Below are positions 7,323 to 16,271 of a DNA stretch of 64,000 bases, piece by piece (position 1 is the first letter of the stretch; each line of letters opens with the position of its first letter). Source of the stretch: Maricaulis virginensis (lineage in GTDB: Bacteria; Pseudomonadota; Alphaproteobacteria; Caulobacterales; Maricaulaceae); NCBI RefSeq assembly GCF_027922185.1, contig NZ_BSFE01000001.1, positions 1-64,000 of the forward strand, in the 5' to 3' direction. The notes under the pieces were generated by a model. That model was not told the origin of the DNA, did no database searches, and saw only the letters and a program-made list of their open reading frames with translations. Made by a program: the position numbers and the translations under genes.

Positions 7323-9029
7323 ATGACCATTGAAATGATCCCCTTGAGCAATATCCGTGTGAGCAAGAGCAATCCCCGCAAGGCGGTGGATGCGGCCACC
7401 ATCGAAGGACTGGCCGCCAGCATCAAAGCCGATGGCCTTTTGCAAAACCTCGTCCTCGCCAAGAAGAAAGGACGTGGGCGCACCTATGAGATCATCAGCG
7501 GTGAGCGGCGTTATCGGGCCTTGTCGCTCTTGGTCGAGCGCGGCGACCTTCCCGCCGATGTGACCATCCCCGCCGATATCCGCTCCGGCCTGTCGGATGC
7601 GGACATGCTGCGGGTGGCAACGGTGGAAAATCTCCAGCGTGAAAACCTGACCCCGCTGGAAGAAGCAGACGCCCTCAACACCCTTATCGGCTGTGGCGGC
7701 GATCTCGATACGCTGACGGCGCAGTCGGGCCTGTCCGTCAGCACGATCAAGCGGCGGGTGGCGCTTCTGCGTCTGGGTGAGGCTGCACGGACAGCGCTGG
7801 AAGCGGGCGAGATATCCCTTGCCCAAGCCGAGGCGCTTAGCATTGGCGCTCACAGTGAACAGGAGAACCTGCTTCAAAGCGTTGTCTATGGCTGGATGAC
7901 ATCGCCCGAGGATATCCGCGAAGCCCTGACCGATCGGCTGCCCTCGCTTGCTGATGCGATCTTCCCAAAAGACGCCTACACGGGCGCTTTCATCACCGAT
8001 CTCTTCGGGGAAGACAACACCACCTATTTCAGCGATACCGAGCAATTCTTCGCCCTGCAAAAGGCGGCAGCCGAAAAGCTGGTCGCCGAGCATGAGAAAA
8101 CAGCTGATTGGGCAATGCTGGCAGAGGGTGGCTTTGCCCCTTGGGAATACCGCCAAGCCAGAGAAGACGAGTCCGGCGGTGTGGTCGTCGAGCTGACCGT
8201 GCGCGGCACGGTGGAAGTGCATGAGAGGTTGATCCGCAAGGATGTCGCCACAGACTTGGATGAAGCGGTCAAACCCAAGGTGCGCCCGCTCTATTCAAAG
8301 GCGGTCATCGAATACATCGCCATGCAAAAGAGCGCGGCGGTTCAGGCAACTTTGCTGGAAAACCCGCACACGGCAAAGGCATTGGATGCGGCCAGACGGA
8401 TGGAGGCCCTGTGCGAGCGCATCCACGCCTGTCCAGCCTATCTTGCAAAGCTGGGCGAGAACTCTCCCGCGCTGGATACGATCAATGCGGCGGCGAGCGA
8501 AGTGCTGGCGATGATCCTGCCAGACACCGAGACTGCGACATGGCTTGATCTGCTTCGCGCTGCCCGCTCGCCGGAGAAAGCCTTCGCCTTGCTAAAGCCT
8601 CTGGCTCCCGAAGCTCTGGAGCGTGTTTGCCACATCCTGTCGGTTCTGGAGTTCGGGCAGGACAAGCTCCATGAGTTGGACACCACAGAAGACAGTCTCT
8701 TCAACATGGTGGCCCGTGAGATCGGCGTTGAGATGACGCGGTGGTGGCAGCCCGGGGAATGGTTCCTGTCCCGCCGCACCATGAACCAGCTCTCAAGCAT
8801 CATCAAAGACGCAGGCGTGGCGCGGCTCTACGGCAATGGCCGTGGCTACAAGAAAGCCGATCTTGTGCGTTCTCTGGCCGGATATTTTGCCAAATTGCGG
8901 GCCATGGAAACCCGCAAACCCGACCAGCAGCGCACTGCCGATTGGCTGCCCGAAGGCATGAGCTTCTCCGACAGTGCGGTCTCGCACGAAGCCGTGCCAC
9001 AAACCCAGTCCGAAGATCAGGCCGCCTAA
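7323..9029 (+). CDS. ParB/RepB/Spo0J-like DNA-binding protein
   Basis: A 568-residue protein with an N-terminal ParB/Srx domain: IPLSNIRVSKSNPRK at the start, then the nucleotide-binding motif SGERRYRAL near residue 58. A helix-turn-helix follows (about 125-170, TAQSGLSVSTIKRRVALLRL). The long C-terminal two thirds are unlike chromosomal ParB, which has about 300 residues, and look like the large ParB-like proteins of mobile elements. No ParA partner is adjacent, so it may act as a regulator or element-maintenance factor rather than in segregation. Start at 7323 has gaaaggaaaag upstream. A strong terminator follows at once. Confidence 0.85.
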   Translation: MTIEMIPLSNIRVSKSNPRKAVDAATIEGLAASIKADGLLQNLVLAKKKGRGRTYEIISGERRYRALSLLVERGDLPADVTIPADIRSGLSDADMLRVATVENLQRENLTPLEEADALNTLIGCGGDLDTLTAQSGLSVSTIKRRVALLRLGEAARTALEAGEISLAQAEALSIGAHSEQENLLQSVVYGWMTSPEDIREALTDRLPSLADAIFPKDAYTGAFITDLFGEDNTTYFSDTEQFFALQKAAAEKLVAEHEKTADWAMLAEGGFAPWEYRQAREDESGGVVVELTVRGTVEVHERLIRKDVATDLDEAVKPKVRPLYSKAVIEYIAMQKSAAVQATLLENPHTAKALDAARRMEALCERIHACPAYLAKLGENSPALDTINAAASEVLAMILPDTETATWLDLLRAARSPEKAFALLKPLAPEALERVCHILSVLEFGQDKLHELDTTEDSLFNMVAREIGVEMTRWWQPGEWFLSRRTMNQLSSIIKDAGVARLYGNGRGYKKADLVRSLAGYFAKLRAMETRKPDQQRTADWLPEGMSFSDSAVSHEAVPQTQSEDQAA

Positions 9030-9039
9030 ACCCAATCAA

Positions 9040-9068
9040 CCTCCCGCCACGTTGTGGCGGGAGGTTTT
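9040..9068 (+). terminator. rho-independent terminator of the ParB-like gene
   Basis: A perfect 11-bp stem (cctcccgccac / gtggcgggagg) with a gtt loop followed by tttt, starting 10 bases after the stop. Confidence 0.9.
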
Positions 9069-9188
9069 ATCTTGGTTTTCAGGGCCGCCCGCCCTGACCT
9101 TTCCAAATCGCCAAAACCGTTGTGAATACAGCGGCATGCGCCGTTTCTTAGCTAAATCTTAACGCATTTTCTCTATGATGATGGGGTT

Positions 9189-9920
9189 ATGGAGCGGTGG
9201 GACGATCAGAAACGACAGCAGGATATAGACGACCTGAACAATGAGATGGCGGGCCGCGATGTCGGTCGCCAGCATCGTTTCCTGCACGACCGCGATCCCC
9301 AGTACATCGAAGAGCGCAAGCGCGAAGACAAGCACCGGCACGACATGCTGATGCAGCTCATGCGCGACGCCGAATATGCCGCCGCCTATCAGCGGGCATG
9401 GGAGGCCTTGGACAATGCGCAGGACGCGTTGAGCGAAGCGCTGCTCGAAAACGCCGAGCAGACCGAGCGACTGGCCGAGGCGCTGGACGCCATTACGGAC
9501 CAGGCCGCGCGTCTGCCGGACGGATCGCCCGTCTTCCGCGCCGCCGACGGGTCTTTGAGGGACGCTGACGGCAACCGCCTGCGCAGCGATGCGCTACCCG
9601 CATCGCTGACCATCCCCGAGGATGCCCCTTCATACGAAGAATATGCGAGCGCCCGCGATGCGCTGCACGGCGCCCGCATGCGCGGTCAGGAACTGTCCCG
9701 CATCCAGACCGAAGTGATTGATCCGGCGCGGGACAGGGTCGAAGCTGGCGACATGACGCCGGATGAGATCGACGCGATCACCAACCGCTTGGACGACGTG
9801 ACCGACGCCCTAAAGCAGGGCCGCATACCAGAGATCGAGGTAGAAGCTCCGACTTCCGCCAGTTCGTCTGATCACAACGCCGCTATCGTCGCGCCGGTAA
9901 CGCTTCCCAGCTTGGACTAG
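9189..9920 (+). CDS. charged helical protein of unknown function
   Basis: A 243-residue, very acidic and Ala-rich protein. The first 60 residues are highly charged (DDQKRQQDIDDLNN, then ERKREDKHRHD). Two long helices with heptad-like pattern follow (about 60-110 and 150-215), separated by a loop with DGSPVFRAADGS. The tail is Ser/Pro-rich. It has no signal peptide or membrane segment, so it is probably cytoplasmic. I do not recognise the family. Its stop codon overlaps the stop of the convergent gene on the other strand in the bases ctag. Confidence 0.6.
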   Translation: MERWDDQKRQQDIDDLNNEMAGRDVGRQHRFLHDRDPQYIEERKREDKHRHDMLMQLMRDAEYAAAYQRAWEALDNAQDALSEALLENAEQTERLAEALDAITDQAARLPDGSPVFRAADGSLRDADGNRLRSDALPASLTIPEDAPSYEEYASARDALHGARMRGQELSRIQTEVIDPARDRVEAGDMTPDEIDAITNRLDDVTDALKQGRIPEIEVEAPTSASSSDHNAAIVAPVTLPSLD

Positions 9921-10288
9921 GATTCAGGAATGAACGATGGGCATTCCCGACGCACGAGAGCAAAGATGATCTCGACGGGACGGTTGTCCGGATAAGCAGA
10001 CATGCTCCGCTCGATCAGCCCGAGCTGTTCCAAGTCATCTTCATCATACCAACGCGAAATGCACCGCCCTGCTTCCACATCATGGAGGGCAACGGCATTG
10101 GCGGCACCGCCGATGAAAGCAGCCAGCCAAATCCGGCGATCACGCTGCGAGTGTTCCATCAGGTCGCGGTTGGTAAAGCGGTCGGCGGCATCTGCCGTCT
10201 CGGGCGCGGACGAGGACTGCGCCACGGCGGACGCGGCGGTGAGAATGGCGGCAACCATGCCGCACGATAACAGGCGAAGCGAGCGCAT
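9917..10288 (-). CDS. small secreted protein of unknown function
   Basis: A 123-residue protein with a signal peptide (about 1-23, cleaved after AVAQ). A Ser/Ala/Asp-rich segment and a mostly helical mature part with two cysteines (GRCISRW and RRECPSF) follow. The ATG at 10288 opens the signal peptide and has agggaga upstream; the frame further up has neither. Function unknown. It converges with the gene at 9189-9920. Confidence 0.6.
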   Translation of the reverse strand: MRSLRLLSCGMVAAILTAASAVAQSSSAPETADAADRFTNRDLMEHSQRDRRIWLAAFIGGAANAVALHDVEAGRCISRWYDEDDLEQLGLIERSMSAYPDNRPVEIIFALVRRECPSFIPES

Positions 10289-10338
10289 TCGGCTCTCCCT
10301 TGTGGTGTTGGGTGATGACGGTGGAGGCGTGCGGGCGG

Positions 10339-10626
10339 CTAGGAACCGGAGCCGAGGTTGAAGACCCGATAGACCCATCCGGCGAGTAGCAGCAGACTCA
10401 GCGCCATAAAGCCGACGTGATAGGCGACGCGCACCGCAAGAGACGTCGCCCATCCGAGAACGGCCCCCATTGCGGCCCCGACGATTGCGCCGACCCAGAA
10501 GCCGATTTCAGGATCGGCACTGCCGGTGCTACCGCCCCACAGAAAGCCGACGATACCGCCCAGCCATCGCATCGCTCCGGCGAGCGTGGTCGGCTTCTGA
10601 GCAGGAGTTGGTTGATTATTGGCCAT
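10339..10626 (-). CDS. small membrane protein with glycine-rich helices
   Basis: A 95-residue protein with a short polar N-terminus (MANNQPTPAQKP) and three likely membrane segments. The first two are glycine-rich (GGIVGFLWGG and GAIVGAAMGAVLGWA) and the last runs ALSLLLLAGW. The Gly-x-x-x-Gly pattern resembles small glycine-zipper membrane proteins. The start at 10626 follows a purine-rich stretch; a longer frame begins with non-membrane sequence. It lies just upstream of the secreted protein on the same strand, 50 bases away. Confidence 0.55.
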   Translation of the reverse strand: MANNQPTPAQKPTTLAGAMRWLGGIVGFLWGGSTGSADPEIGFWVGAIVGAAMGAVLGWATSLAVRVAYHVGFMALSLLLLAGWVYRVFNLGSGS

Positions 10627-10819
10627 TTGGCACCCCCTACAGGCAAGAAAATCGGGATGCGCCGGTCCTGATAAGTGAAGGTATTTCAATGACTACGATG
10701 GTGTGAGCGAGTCTCTAAAACCTTCCGAAAAGGGACTCTGCCTGCTAGAGTGAATCCGACATTGAGAAAGCGAGGTTTTACGCGGGTTTGCGCAAAACCG
10801 AACTGGTCCGATTGCGTCA

Positions 10820-10845
10820 GTCCCGTAAGGGAACCCTTTCGGGAC
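10820..10845. promoter_or_regulatory. 26-bp imperfect palindrome upstream of resolvase gene
   Basis: An inverted repeat with arms gtcccg and cgggac and inner arms aaggg/ccctt, 55 bases before the resolvase start. It could be a recombination site for that resolvase or an operator. Confidence 0.45.
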
Positions 10846-10899
10846 GGCAAAATGCGCTCTCAGTGTGCGTTTCAACAATATCAACAAGGAGGGCGAGCC

Positions 10900-11445
10900 A
10901 TGCGGATTGGCTATGCGCGTGTCTCCACCTGCGAGCAAAGCCTCGATCTCCAGATCGACGCGCTCGAAAGGGCAGGATGCGACACGATATTCGAAGACCC
11001 CGGCGTCAGCGGGGTTGCACCGGAGCGGCCAGGGCTGACCAAAGCCCTGCGGACACTCAAAGAGGGCGACACGCTGGTCGTCTGGCGGCTCGACCGCATG
11101 GCGCGGTCGATGCACGACCTCCTGGATACGGTCGATACGCTGCACGCCCGCAAGATCGGGTTTCAGTCGCTATGCGAACATATCGACATCGACTCGGCCT
11201 TTGGCGAGCTGATCCTGCACGTTCTGTCCTCGGTGGTTCATTTCGAACGCCGCCTGATCGTCGAGCGCACCCGCGCTGGCATGGAAGCGGCCAGATCGCG
11301 CGGCGCGACATTCGGCCGGCGACCGGCCCTTGATGGCGAGACCTTCCGCGAAGCCCTCTATCTCAAAGCCCAAGGCATGACCATCCCCGCCATCGCCGCA
11401 GATATCGGCGTCGGGCGCTCAACGCTTTATCGGTATATGGGGTAA
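10900..11445 (+). CDS. small serine resolvase/invertase
   Basis: A 181-residue recombinase of the Tn3 resolvase/Pin invertase group. It starts MRIGYARVST with the catalytic Ser9. Usual motifs follow: VVWRLDRMARS, the LHVLSSVVHFER dimer helix, and a C-terminal helix-turn-helix (MTIPAIAADIGVGRSTLYRY). The length is standard. The start at 10900 has a strong ribosome site (aaggaggg); upstream codons in the frame lie in non-coding sequence with a palindrome. No transposase gene is near it, so it is an orphan that might resolve multimers, invert a local segment, or be the remnant of a transposon. Confidence 0.93.
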   Translation: MRIGYARVSTCEQSLDLQIDALERAGCDTIFEDPGVSGVAPERPGLTKALRTLKEGDTLVVWRLDRMARSMHDLLDTVDTLHARKIGFQSLCEHIDIDSAFGELILHVLSSVVHFERRLIVERTRAGMEAARSRGATFGRRPALDGETFREALYLKAQGMTIPAIAADIGVGRSTLYRYMG

Positions 11446-11477
11446 GGTGGGTGGCCGAAGCTGATCGAATTTGTGCG

Positions 11478-11750
11478 CTATTCGTCTGCCGCCATATCCA
11501 GGATCAAATCCACACCCTTCCTATGAACGAGCATTCTATAGAACGTCTCGTCACTCATCATTTTGGCAATCAGCTTGCGCTCTTGGCTGGCCGGCAAGAT
11601 GCCGAAGCCGTTCCTTGACGCCCAACCTCTGTGTTCCGGCATCATGTTCAGTCTGACAGCTCCTCTTTCAGCCATACGCCGGAATTCATCATAGTCGCTC
11701 GGAAGCCAATTCATCTTGATCACGCGCCCAGCCTCAACTGCCGTTTCCAC
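11478..11750 (-). CDS. hypothetical protein (90 aa)
   Basis: A 90-residue protein that I do not recognise: a short basic N-terminal part, WLPSDYDEFRRMAERGAVRL, and a C-terminal helix (MLVHRKGVDLILDMAADE). The frame opens with GTG at 11750; an ATG at 11714 is equally possible, since neither has a convincing ribosome site. It converges with the resolvase gene. Confidence 0.45.
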   Translation of the reverse strand: METAVEAGRVIKMNWLPSDYDEFRRMAERGAVRLNMMPEHRGWASRNGFGILPASQERKLIAKMMSDETFYRMLVHRKGVDLILDMAADE

Positions 11751-11838
11751 CGGTACAGTCTAGAGTGACAAGTCGAGCGGCTTCAACCAAAACTCCCGAA
11801 CCACCCGAGACGACCTCCTAGCGTCGCAAAGCCGGATC

Positions 11839-11854
11839 TGTCCGCTCTTGGACA
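11839..11854. promoter_or_regulatory. tgtcc-N6-ggaca inverted repeat
   Basis: An inverted repeat lying 30 bases before the start of the membrane-protein gene at 11885. The half-site tgtcc also occurs as spaced direct repeats before two small genes downstream, so it may bind a shared regulator. Confidence 0.35.
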
Positions 11855-11884
11855 GGACGGCCTTGCAACCAAGGAGGTTTGTCC

Positions 11885-12907
11885 ATGACAGACACCATCA
11901 ATCTGAATGTACCAGCGCCTGGGGTGCCGACTGATGAGCGTGACAGCTCCACGCCGTCGCGCAGAGCTATCGGCGCTCAAAAGCCCGACATCGACTTCAT
12001 CGCCAAGATCGCCAATAGCGGCCTCGACCTTGAAGACGGCAAAGATCTGGTCATCAAGAACGCCCAGGACCGCTTCAATGCAGACTACGGCGATGAGCTT
12101 GAAGGCTGCACCGTGGAATACGAGGCAGCCCAGTCCGAAGCGGATCGTATCGACAAAGAGTATCGCGATGTATGTCGTGACCTTGCCGGCACGCCGGAAT
12201 GGAAACGCGTGGCCCGTAAATCCGGCAAACGTGACAAGGATGATGGCGCAGAGGTCCCGTTCAGGGATTGGAGCTTCCTCGATCAGAGCATTTTCGCTGG
12301 CGCACTCGGTCTGAGTTGCGTGATGCTCGGCGCAGGTGCAGCCAACATTCAGGGCAACCTCGTTGGGTCGGGCCTTCCCATGTTCACCGCGAACCCGCTC
12401 TTCGCATGGCTGTTCGCCATGCTCGCTCCTGCCGCGGCGCTGGCCATCCACTGCTTCGGTCACGCATTTCTTACATGGCGCCTTCGCAACTACTACCGCA
12501 TCGGCATCTATGGCCTGACGCTTGTCTCCGTTACCGCATGGAGCTGGCTCTTTGCCGACCTATTCCACGGTACAGGCGGCCTTGATCTCGACTTCGAAGG
12601 CTCTGGCCTCAAAGACACGATGTTCGTCTGGCTGCAGATCATCGCCGAAATCATGGTGGGCTCGTCCCTTTTCCTGATCGCCGAACACGTTGCTAGCAAG
12701 TACTCGCCGGACCGGTTTGTTCAGAATCTCGAACACATTGAACTCCGCGAACGCCGGACTGTGCTGGGGAAGGAACGCGAAACCGCCTTCGAGCGCCTGA
12801 GCAAGGCCAAGGGGGCCTACACCGCCCTCATGGGGCGCCGCGAAGCCACCGTCAACGCGGACATCGCCGAGTACCTGCAGCGCCGTCGGCGCTTCGGTGA
12901 CAGCTGA
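11885..12907 (+). CDS. four-helix membrane protein with cytoplasmic coiled ends
   Basis: A 340-residue inner-membrane protein of no family that I recognise. A polar, acidic N-terminal 120 residues is rich in helices. Four hydrophobic segments (about 135-155, 170-195, 205-225 and 245-265) follow, then a charged helical tail (ELRERRTVLGKERE and on). The layout resembles membrane-embedded proteins that present coiled arms to the cytoplasm. The start is ATG at 11885, seven bases after aaggagg; a TTG two codons earlier overlaps that site. It leads a run of genes ending with the coupling protein, and may be part of a membrane complex with it. Confidence 0.6.
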   Translation: MTDTINLNVPAPGVPTDERDSSTPSRRAIGAQKPDIDFIAKIANSGLDLEDGKDLVIKNAQDRFNADYGDELEGCTVEYEAAQSEADRIDKEYRDVCRDLAGTPEWKRVARKSGKRDKDDGAEVPFRDWSFLDQSIFAGALGLSCVMLGAGAANIQGNLVGSGLPMFTANPLFAWLFAMLAPAAALAIHCFGHAFLTWRLRNYYRIGIYGLTLVSVTAWSWLFADLFHGTGGLDLDFEGSGLKDTMFVWLQIIAEIMVGSSLFLIAEHVASKYSPDRFVQNLEHIELRERRTVLGKERETAFERLSKAKGAYTALMGRREATVNADIAEYLQRRRRFGDS

Positions 12908-12954
12908 TGACCTGCGCCGCTTCCAATTCCCCTGATCCGAAAGGAACGAACGTC

Positions 12955-14241
12955 ATGAAATTCTTTGTGTCTGTTTTCGTCACGGTTCTCGCCCTCTTCT
13001 GGCTGCCGCTGACGCCGAGCGAGGCCCAAAACCTCACCATCGCCATCTCCTCGCAAACCAGTGACGCCGAGCGCCAGGAACAGGGCGAAGCCGTCCTGCG
13101 CTTCCTGGCCAGCAGTGTCGAACCCGGCCAATCGGCCGAGATCGTCGATGCCTACGACCTGACGCCAGTCGCAACTTTCTCCGTGCCCGAAGGCCGCGCC
13201 TACCAAAACCCGCGTGCCAAGATCGCGGTGAACCGTCAAGCTGCCGCCCAGATCCTGCGCCTCGAGCCCGACCTTGCCCGCTCCGCAAACGAGGTCCAGC
13301 GGCCGATCAACTTGCCCGGCCTCCTGCGCTATCTCGGCGAGGCCTGCTCGCTGGATGGAGGCCACGACCTCGTCATCATTGGTTCGCCCCTCTATGACAT
13401 GCCGCGTGAACCGGGTGTGTCCATGCGTGAGGGGCGCGTTCCGGGCGACGGCCTCATCCAGGGCACGCGCGGCTCCAGCCCCTTCGGTGCGGACGGCATG
13501 GGTGACCGTCTGGCCGGCGTTCGTGTGCACTTCATCGCCCTTGATCCGGGCTGGGCACTCAATGATCGCCATGCCTTCGCGGTGGAACGCTTCACCGCCT
13601 TGCTGGTCGACGCCTTCGGGGCGGACCTTGTGAGCTTTTCCAACGATATGGATAGCGGGTTTGCCAGCGTTGCGGCCCAAGCCTCAGCGCCGGATCGTGG
13701 CTTCATCCTCGAAGAGACCGACAAGATGGAAATGCTCATCTTCGCCTCTGAAATGGGTCCGATCGCAAGTGGCCGCGACATGGACACCGGTCGTCGCTTC
13801 TATGTCGGTCCGCCCATGATCAATGACCGCGTTGAAATCGGTCTCTACTGGCCTTGTTCATCGTGTGACCTCGATATCTATGCTCGCCCGCACGACGACG
13901 CACAGATCGTCTACTACGGTCGCATCTCCACGCCGCAGGGACGCTTCTTCAAGGCCTTCAGGATGGGCAGCGAAGATCACCGTGCGCAGGAGCAGATCGT
14001 GCTCGATGGTCCTATCGATCTTTCCGCACTTCGCATTTGGGTGAACTTCTATGGTGGTCGTTCCAGCGGAGGGGCAGAAGCCGAGCTTCGCATCACCATC
14101 GGCGGTGAAACCTACACCCGCCCGCTGCGCATTCCGGCCAATGCCGGCAATGGGGGCGCGGGGCAGAGTGCGGTAACCGGCGACGGTGCGGACAATCCGG
14201 CCTGGGTCGCCATCGAACCGCTCTCGCTCCTTCGCGAATAG
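12955..14241 (+). CDS. secreted protein, possibly von Willebrand A-like
   Basis: A 428-residue exported protein with a signal peptide (MKFFVSVFVTVLALFWL, cleaved after SEA). The body starts with a strand LTIAISSQTSD and has further alternating strands and helices (HDLVIIGSPLYDMP, GVRVHFIALDPGW), suggesting a Rossmann-like or VWA-like first half. The C-terminal half is beta-rich, with a pair of cysteines (WPCSSCDLDIY). No catalytic motif is evident. The ATG at 12955 opens the signal peptide; the ATG at 12907 overlaps the previous gene's stop but adds a non-signal stretch. Context suggests an envelope partner of the membrane protein upstream. Confidence 0.55.
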   Translation: MKFFVSVFVTVLALFWLPLTPSEAQNLTIAISSQTSDAERQEQGEAVLRFLASSVEPGQSAEIVDAYDLTPVATFSVPEGRAYQNPRAKIAVNRQAAAQILRLEPDLARSANEVQRPINLPGLLRYLGEACSLDGGHDLVIIGSPLYDMPREPGVSMREGRVPGDGLIQGTRGSSPFGADGMGDRLAGVRVHFIALDPGWALNDRHAFAVERFTALLVDAFGADLVSFSNDMDSGFASVAAQASAPDRGFILEETDKMEMLIFASEMGPIASGRDMDTGRRFYVGPPMINDRVEIGLYWPCSSCDLDIYARPHDDAQIVYYGRISTPQGRFFKAFRMGSEDHRAQEQIVLDGPIDLSALRIWVNFYGGRSSGGAEAELRITIGGETYTRPLRIPANAGNGGAGQSAVTGDGADNPAWVAIEPLSLLRE

Positions 14242-14267
14242 CGGTTCTCCATCCCTCCCGAACTCAA

Positions 14268-14299
14268 GACGGGCGCGGCCTACCGTGCCCGTCCTTTTT
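14268..14299 (+). terminator. terminator-like hairpin before the coupling-protein gene
   Basis: An 11-bp stem with one G-T pair (gacgggcgcgg / ccgtgcccgtc), then cttttt. It lies between the secreted-protein gene and the coupling-protein gene and may partly separate them. Confidence 0.7.
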
Positions 14300-14313
14300 A
14301 TCGGGAGACAGCC

Positions 14314-15954
14314 ATGACCACCCGTGCCAATTCCGGCAGCTCGGCCCCATCCGGTCTAATCACCAAGATCGTGATCTCTGCCGCCTTCGCCTGGGGCTAT
14401 ACCCAGAGCGACCATCTCTTCAACACGCAGTACTTCTGGGTCCCAACGTTCGCCCTCATTCTGGCACTAGGCGCACCGATCGCCCTTGCACGCGTCATCC
14501 TGAGCTTTGCGATCCGCAAAACCCGTGTGGCCATCGCTGACACCCCGTCTACTCGGCATGGCTCGGCACGTTGGGCATCGCTGGCTGACTTTGCTTGGCT
14601 CCGAAAACGCCGCAATGGACCATTCTGGGGAGCGCTGGAAGGCAAACCGCTCTTCCTCGAATACGAGGCCAACGCGCTGACGGTGGCCCCGGCCGGCGCG
14701 GGCAAGACAATCTCTGTGGTCGTCCCGCAGCTCCTCTCCATCAAAGGCGCGATGGTCGTCAGTGACCTCAAATGTGAGCTGGCGCCCATGACCAAACGTG
14801 CCCGTGAACGCATGGGCCAGCCTGTGTACTGCCTCAATCCCTCGGGCACCAACGTCGATGTCTTAGGCGAGCCCGATGCCTACAACCCGCTCTGCATCCT
14901 GCACGATGACTGGATGCACTCACCCGCCGATATGGTGGCCGATGCCATGGGTATGGCGCATCAGCTCCACCCCGAGCCCGCAACCAAGACAGACAACTCC
15001 TTCTTCCGCGAAGGTTCTCGCAATCTGATCACCTTCGCCATGCTCTGGGAGGTGATCGACAAGGGCGAGGCCGCCACCTTGCCGGGCGGCCTGCGCCTGC
15101 TTCGCGACCCTGACCGACTGCGGGAGGCCCTTTATGCGGCCAGCGTGTCGGACTTGCTGAGTGGCGAACTCACTGATCGGGCTAATGACTTCCTGGAAAA
15201 ACTGAACAATGGCGACACGCGCCAGATTGAGAGCTTCCGCGAGGGGGCGGTGCAATCGCTGGCGATCTTCTCCGCCAGTGGCCGTATCGCAGATAGCGTG
15301 TCGCGCTGCACCTTCCGCTTTCGCGATCTGAAAACCAAGCCGGCCACGGTCTTCATCATCGGCGACGCCACCCGCTCGAAGGTCTACGAACCGTGGGTCG
15401 GGCTGGTAGCTTGGTGCGCCATGCTTGAGATTAAGCGCTGCCGCACGCAGAAGAACCCCGCCACATTCCTGCTCGATGAAGCATCGAATTTTCGCGTGGA
15501 CGGGCTGCCCCAATCTATGATGGAAGCGCGCGGCTTCGGGATGCGCTTTCACGTAATTATACAAGAATTAGAAGACTTTAAGCGGGTCTACGGGCGGGAA
15601 GCGCTCGAAATCCTCTTGTCGCAAACCGAGATCCAGCAGTTCTTTGCTTCGCGTAGTCCCGGCACGCTGGAAATGCTCAGCCGCAGGCTCGGCAATGCCA
15701 CGGTCAAGACCGACAACTACGCCCTGGATGGCCACTGGCCGCGGCGCTCGATGGGCGAGACCGGCCGGCCGCTCCTGCTTGCTGACGAAATCCGCCAGCT
15801 TCGTGATTGCCTGCTGTTCGCGCACGGCAAAGCTCCCGCTCTCGTTGGGAAGGTCGGCTACCACGAATGCTCACCTTGGAACCGCCGGGGCTATGTCGGG
15901 ATCAACCCCTTACATGGCAAGCGCCTGAAAGGCCGAACGCGGCTCCGCCTCTAA
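14314..15954 (+). CDS. type IV coupling protein, VirD4/TraG family
   Basis: A 546-residue AAA+-like ATPase that, in conjugation systems, brings the relaxase-DNA complex to the secretion channel at the inner membrane. The N-terminus has two membrane segments (about 14-30 and 42-66). Walker A is APAGAGKT at about 125-132, Walker B is TFLLDEASNF near 385, and family motifs include PVYCLNPSG and the SQTEIQQFFAS segment. The length is at the short end of the family. No virB-type channel genes are on the element, so this protein is an orphan, expected to work with a helper or with the neighbouring envelope proteins. It is followed after 14 bases by a small membrane protein gene. Confidence 0.93.
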   Translation: MTTRANSGSSAPSGLITKIVISAAFAWGYTQSDHLFNTQYFWVPTFALILALGAPIALARVILSFAIRKTRVAIADTPSTRHGSARWASLADFAWLRKRRNGPFWGALEGKPLFLEYEANALTVAPAGAGKTISVVVPQLLSIKGAMVVSDLKCELAPMTKRARERMGQPVYCLNPSGTNVDVLGEPDAYNPLCILHDDWMHSPADMVADAMGMAHQLHPEPATKTDNSFFREGSRNLITFAMLWEVIDKGEAATLPGGLRLLRDPDRLREALYAASVSDLLSGELTDRANDFLEKLNNGDTRQIESFREGAVQSLAIFSASGRIADSVSRCTFRFRDLKTKPATVFIIGDATRSKVYEPWVGLVAWCAMLEIKRCRTQKNPATFLLDEASNFRVDGLPQSMMEARGFGMRFHVIIQELEDFKRVYGREALEILLSQTEIQQFFASRSPGTLEMLSRRLGNATVKTDNYALDGHWPRRSMGETGRPLLLADEIRQLRDCLLFAHGKAPALVGKVGYHECSPWNRRGYVGINPLHGKRLKGRTRLRL

Positions 15955-15968
15955 TCTGGGAGTCCGCA

Positions 15969-16250
15969 ATGGCGAAACGCAAGAACACGAATGATGAGTC
16001 GAAGGCGGCGACGGGCAAGCTCCAGATCGTCGTCCTTCTTCTTCAGATCCTGAAAATCATCCTGGATATCCGCTGGATCGCGCTTTTGATCTTCCTGATC
16101 GCCCTGCCGATTGCACCCTATGTCCTCATCCCGCAGGCAGACGCTTCGGCGTCCGCCTGCACCTATCTCGGCCCGCGCGGCGTCTGGAAGCCGGGCTGGG
16201 TAACCCACTGCCCGGCCATCGCCCTGCGTCCGCAATACCAGATGGACTGA
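15969..16250 (+). CDS. small membrane protein in coupling-protein operon
   Basis: A 93-residue protein with a basic, Lys-rich N-terminus, two hydrophobic stretches (KLQIVVLLLQILKIIL, then WIALLIFLIALPIAPYVL), and a short tail with two cysteines (SACTYLG and THCPAIA) likely outside the membrane. The ATG at 15969 lies 14 bases after the coupling-protein stop with a gggag ribosome site; the longer frame overlaps the coupling-protein gene. Function unknown; a coupling-protein accessory is a reasonable guess. Confidence 0.6.
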   Translation: MAKRKNTNDESKAATGKLQIVVLLLQILKIILDIRWIALLIFLIALPIAPYVLIPQADASASACTYLGPRGVWKPGWVTHCPAIALRPQYQMD

Positions 16251-16271
16251 TCGGCCCAGAGGGAGCCCGAA

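Noticed and set aside
14314..15954. A complete conjugation system
   Set aside because: Only the coupling protein, relaxase and MobC are present; no VirB-like ATPase, pilin or channel genes are in the element.
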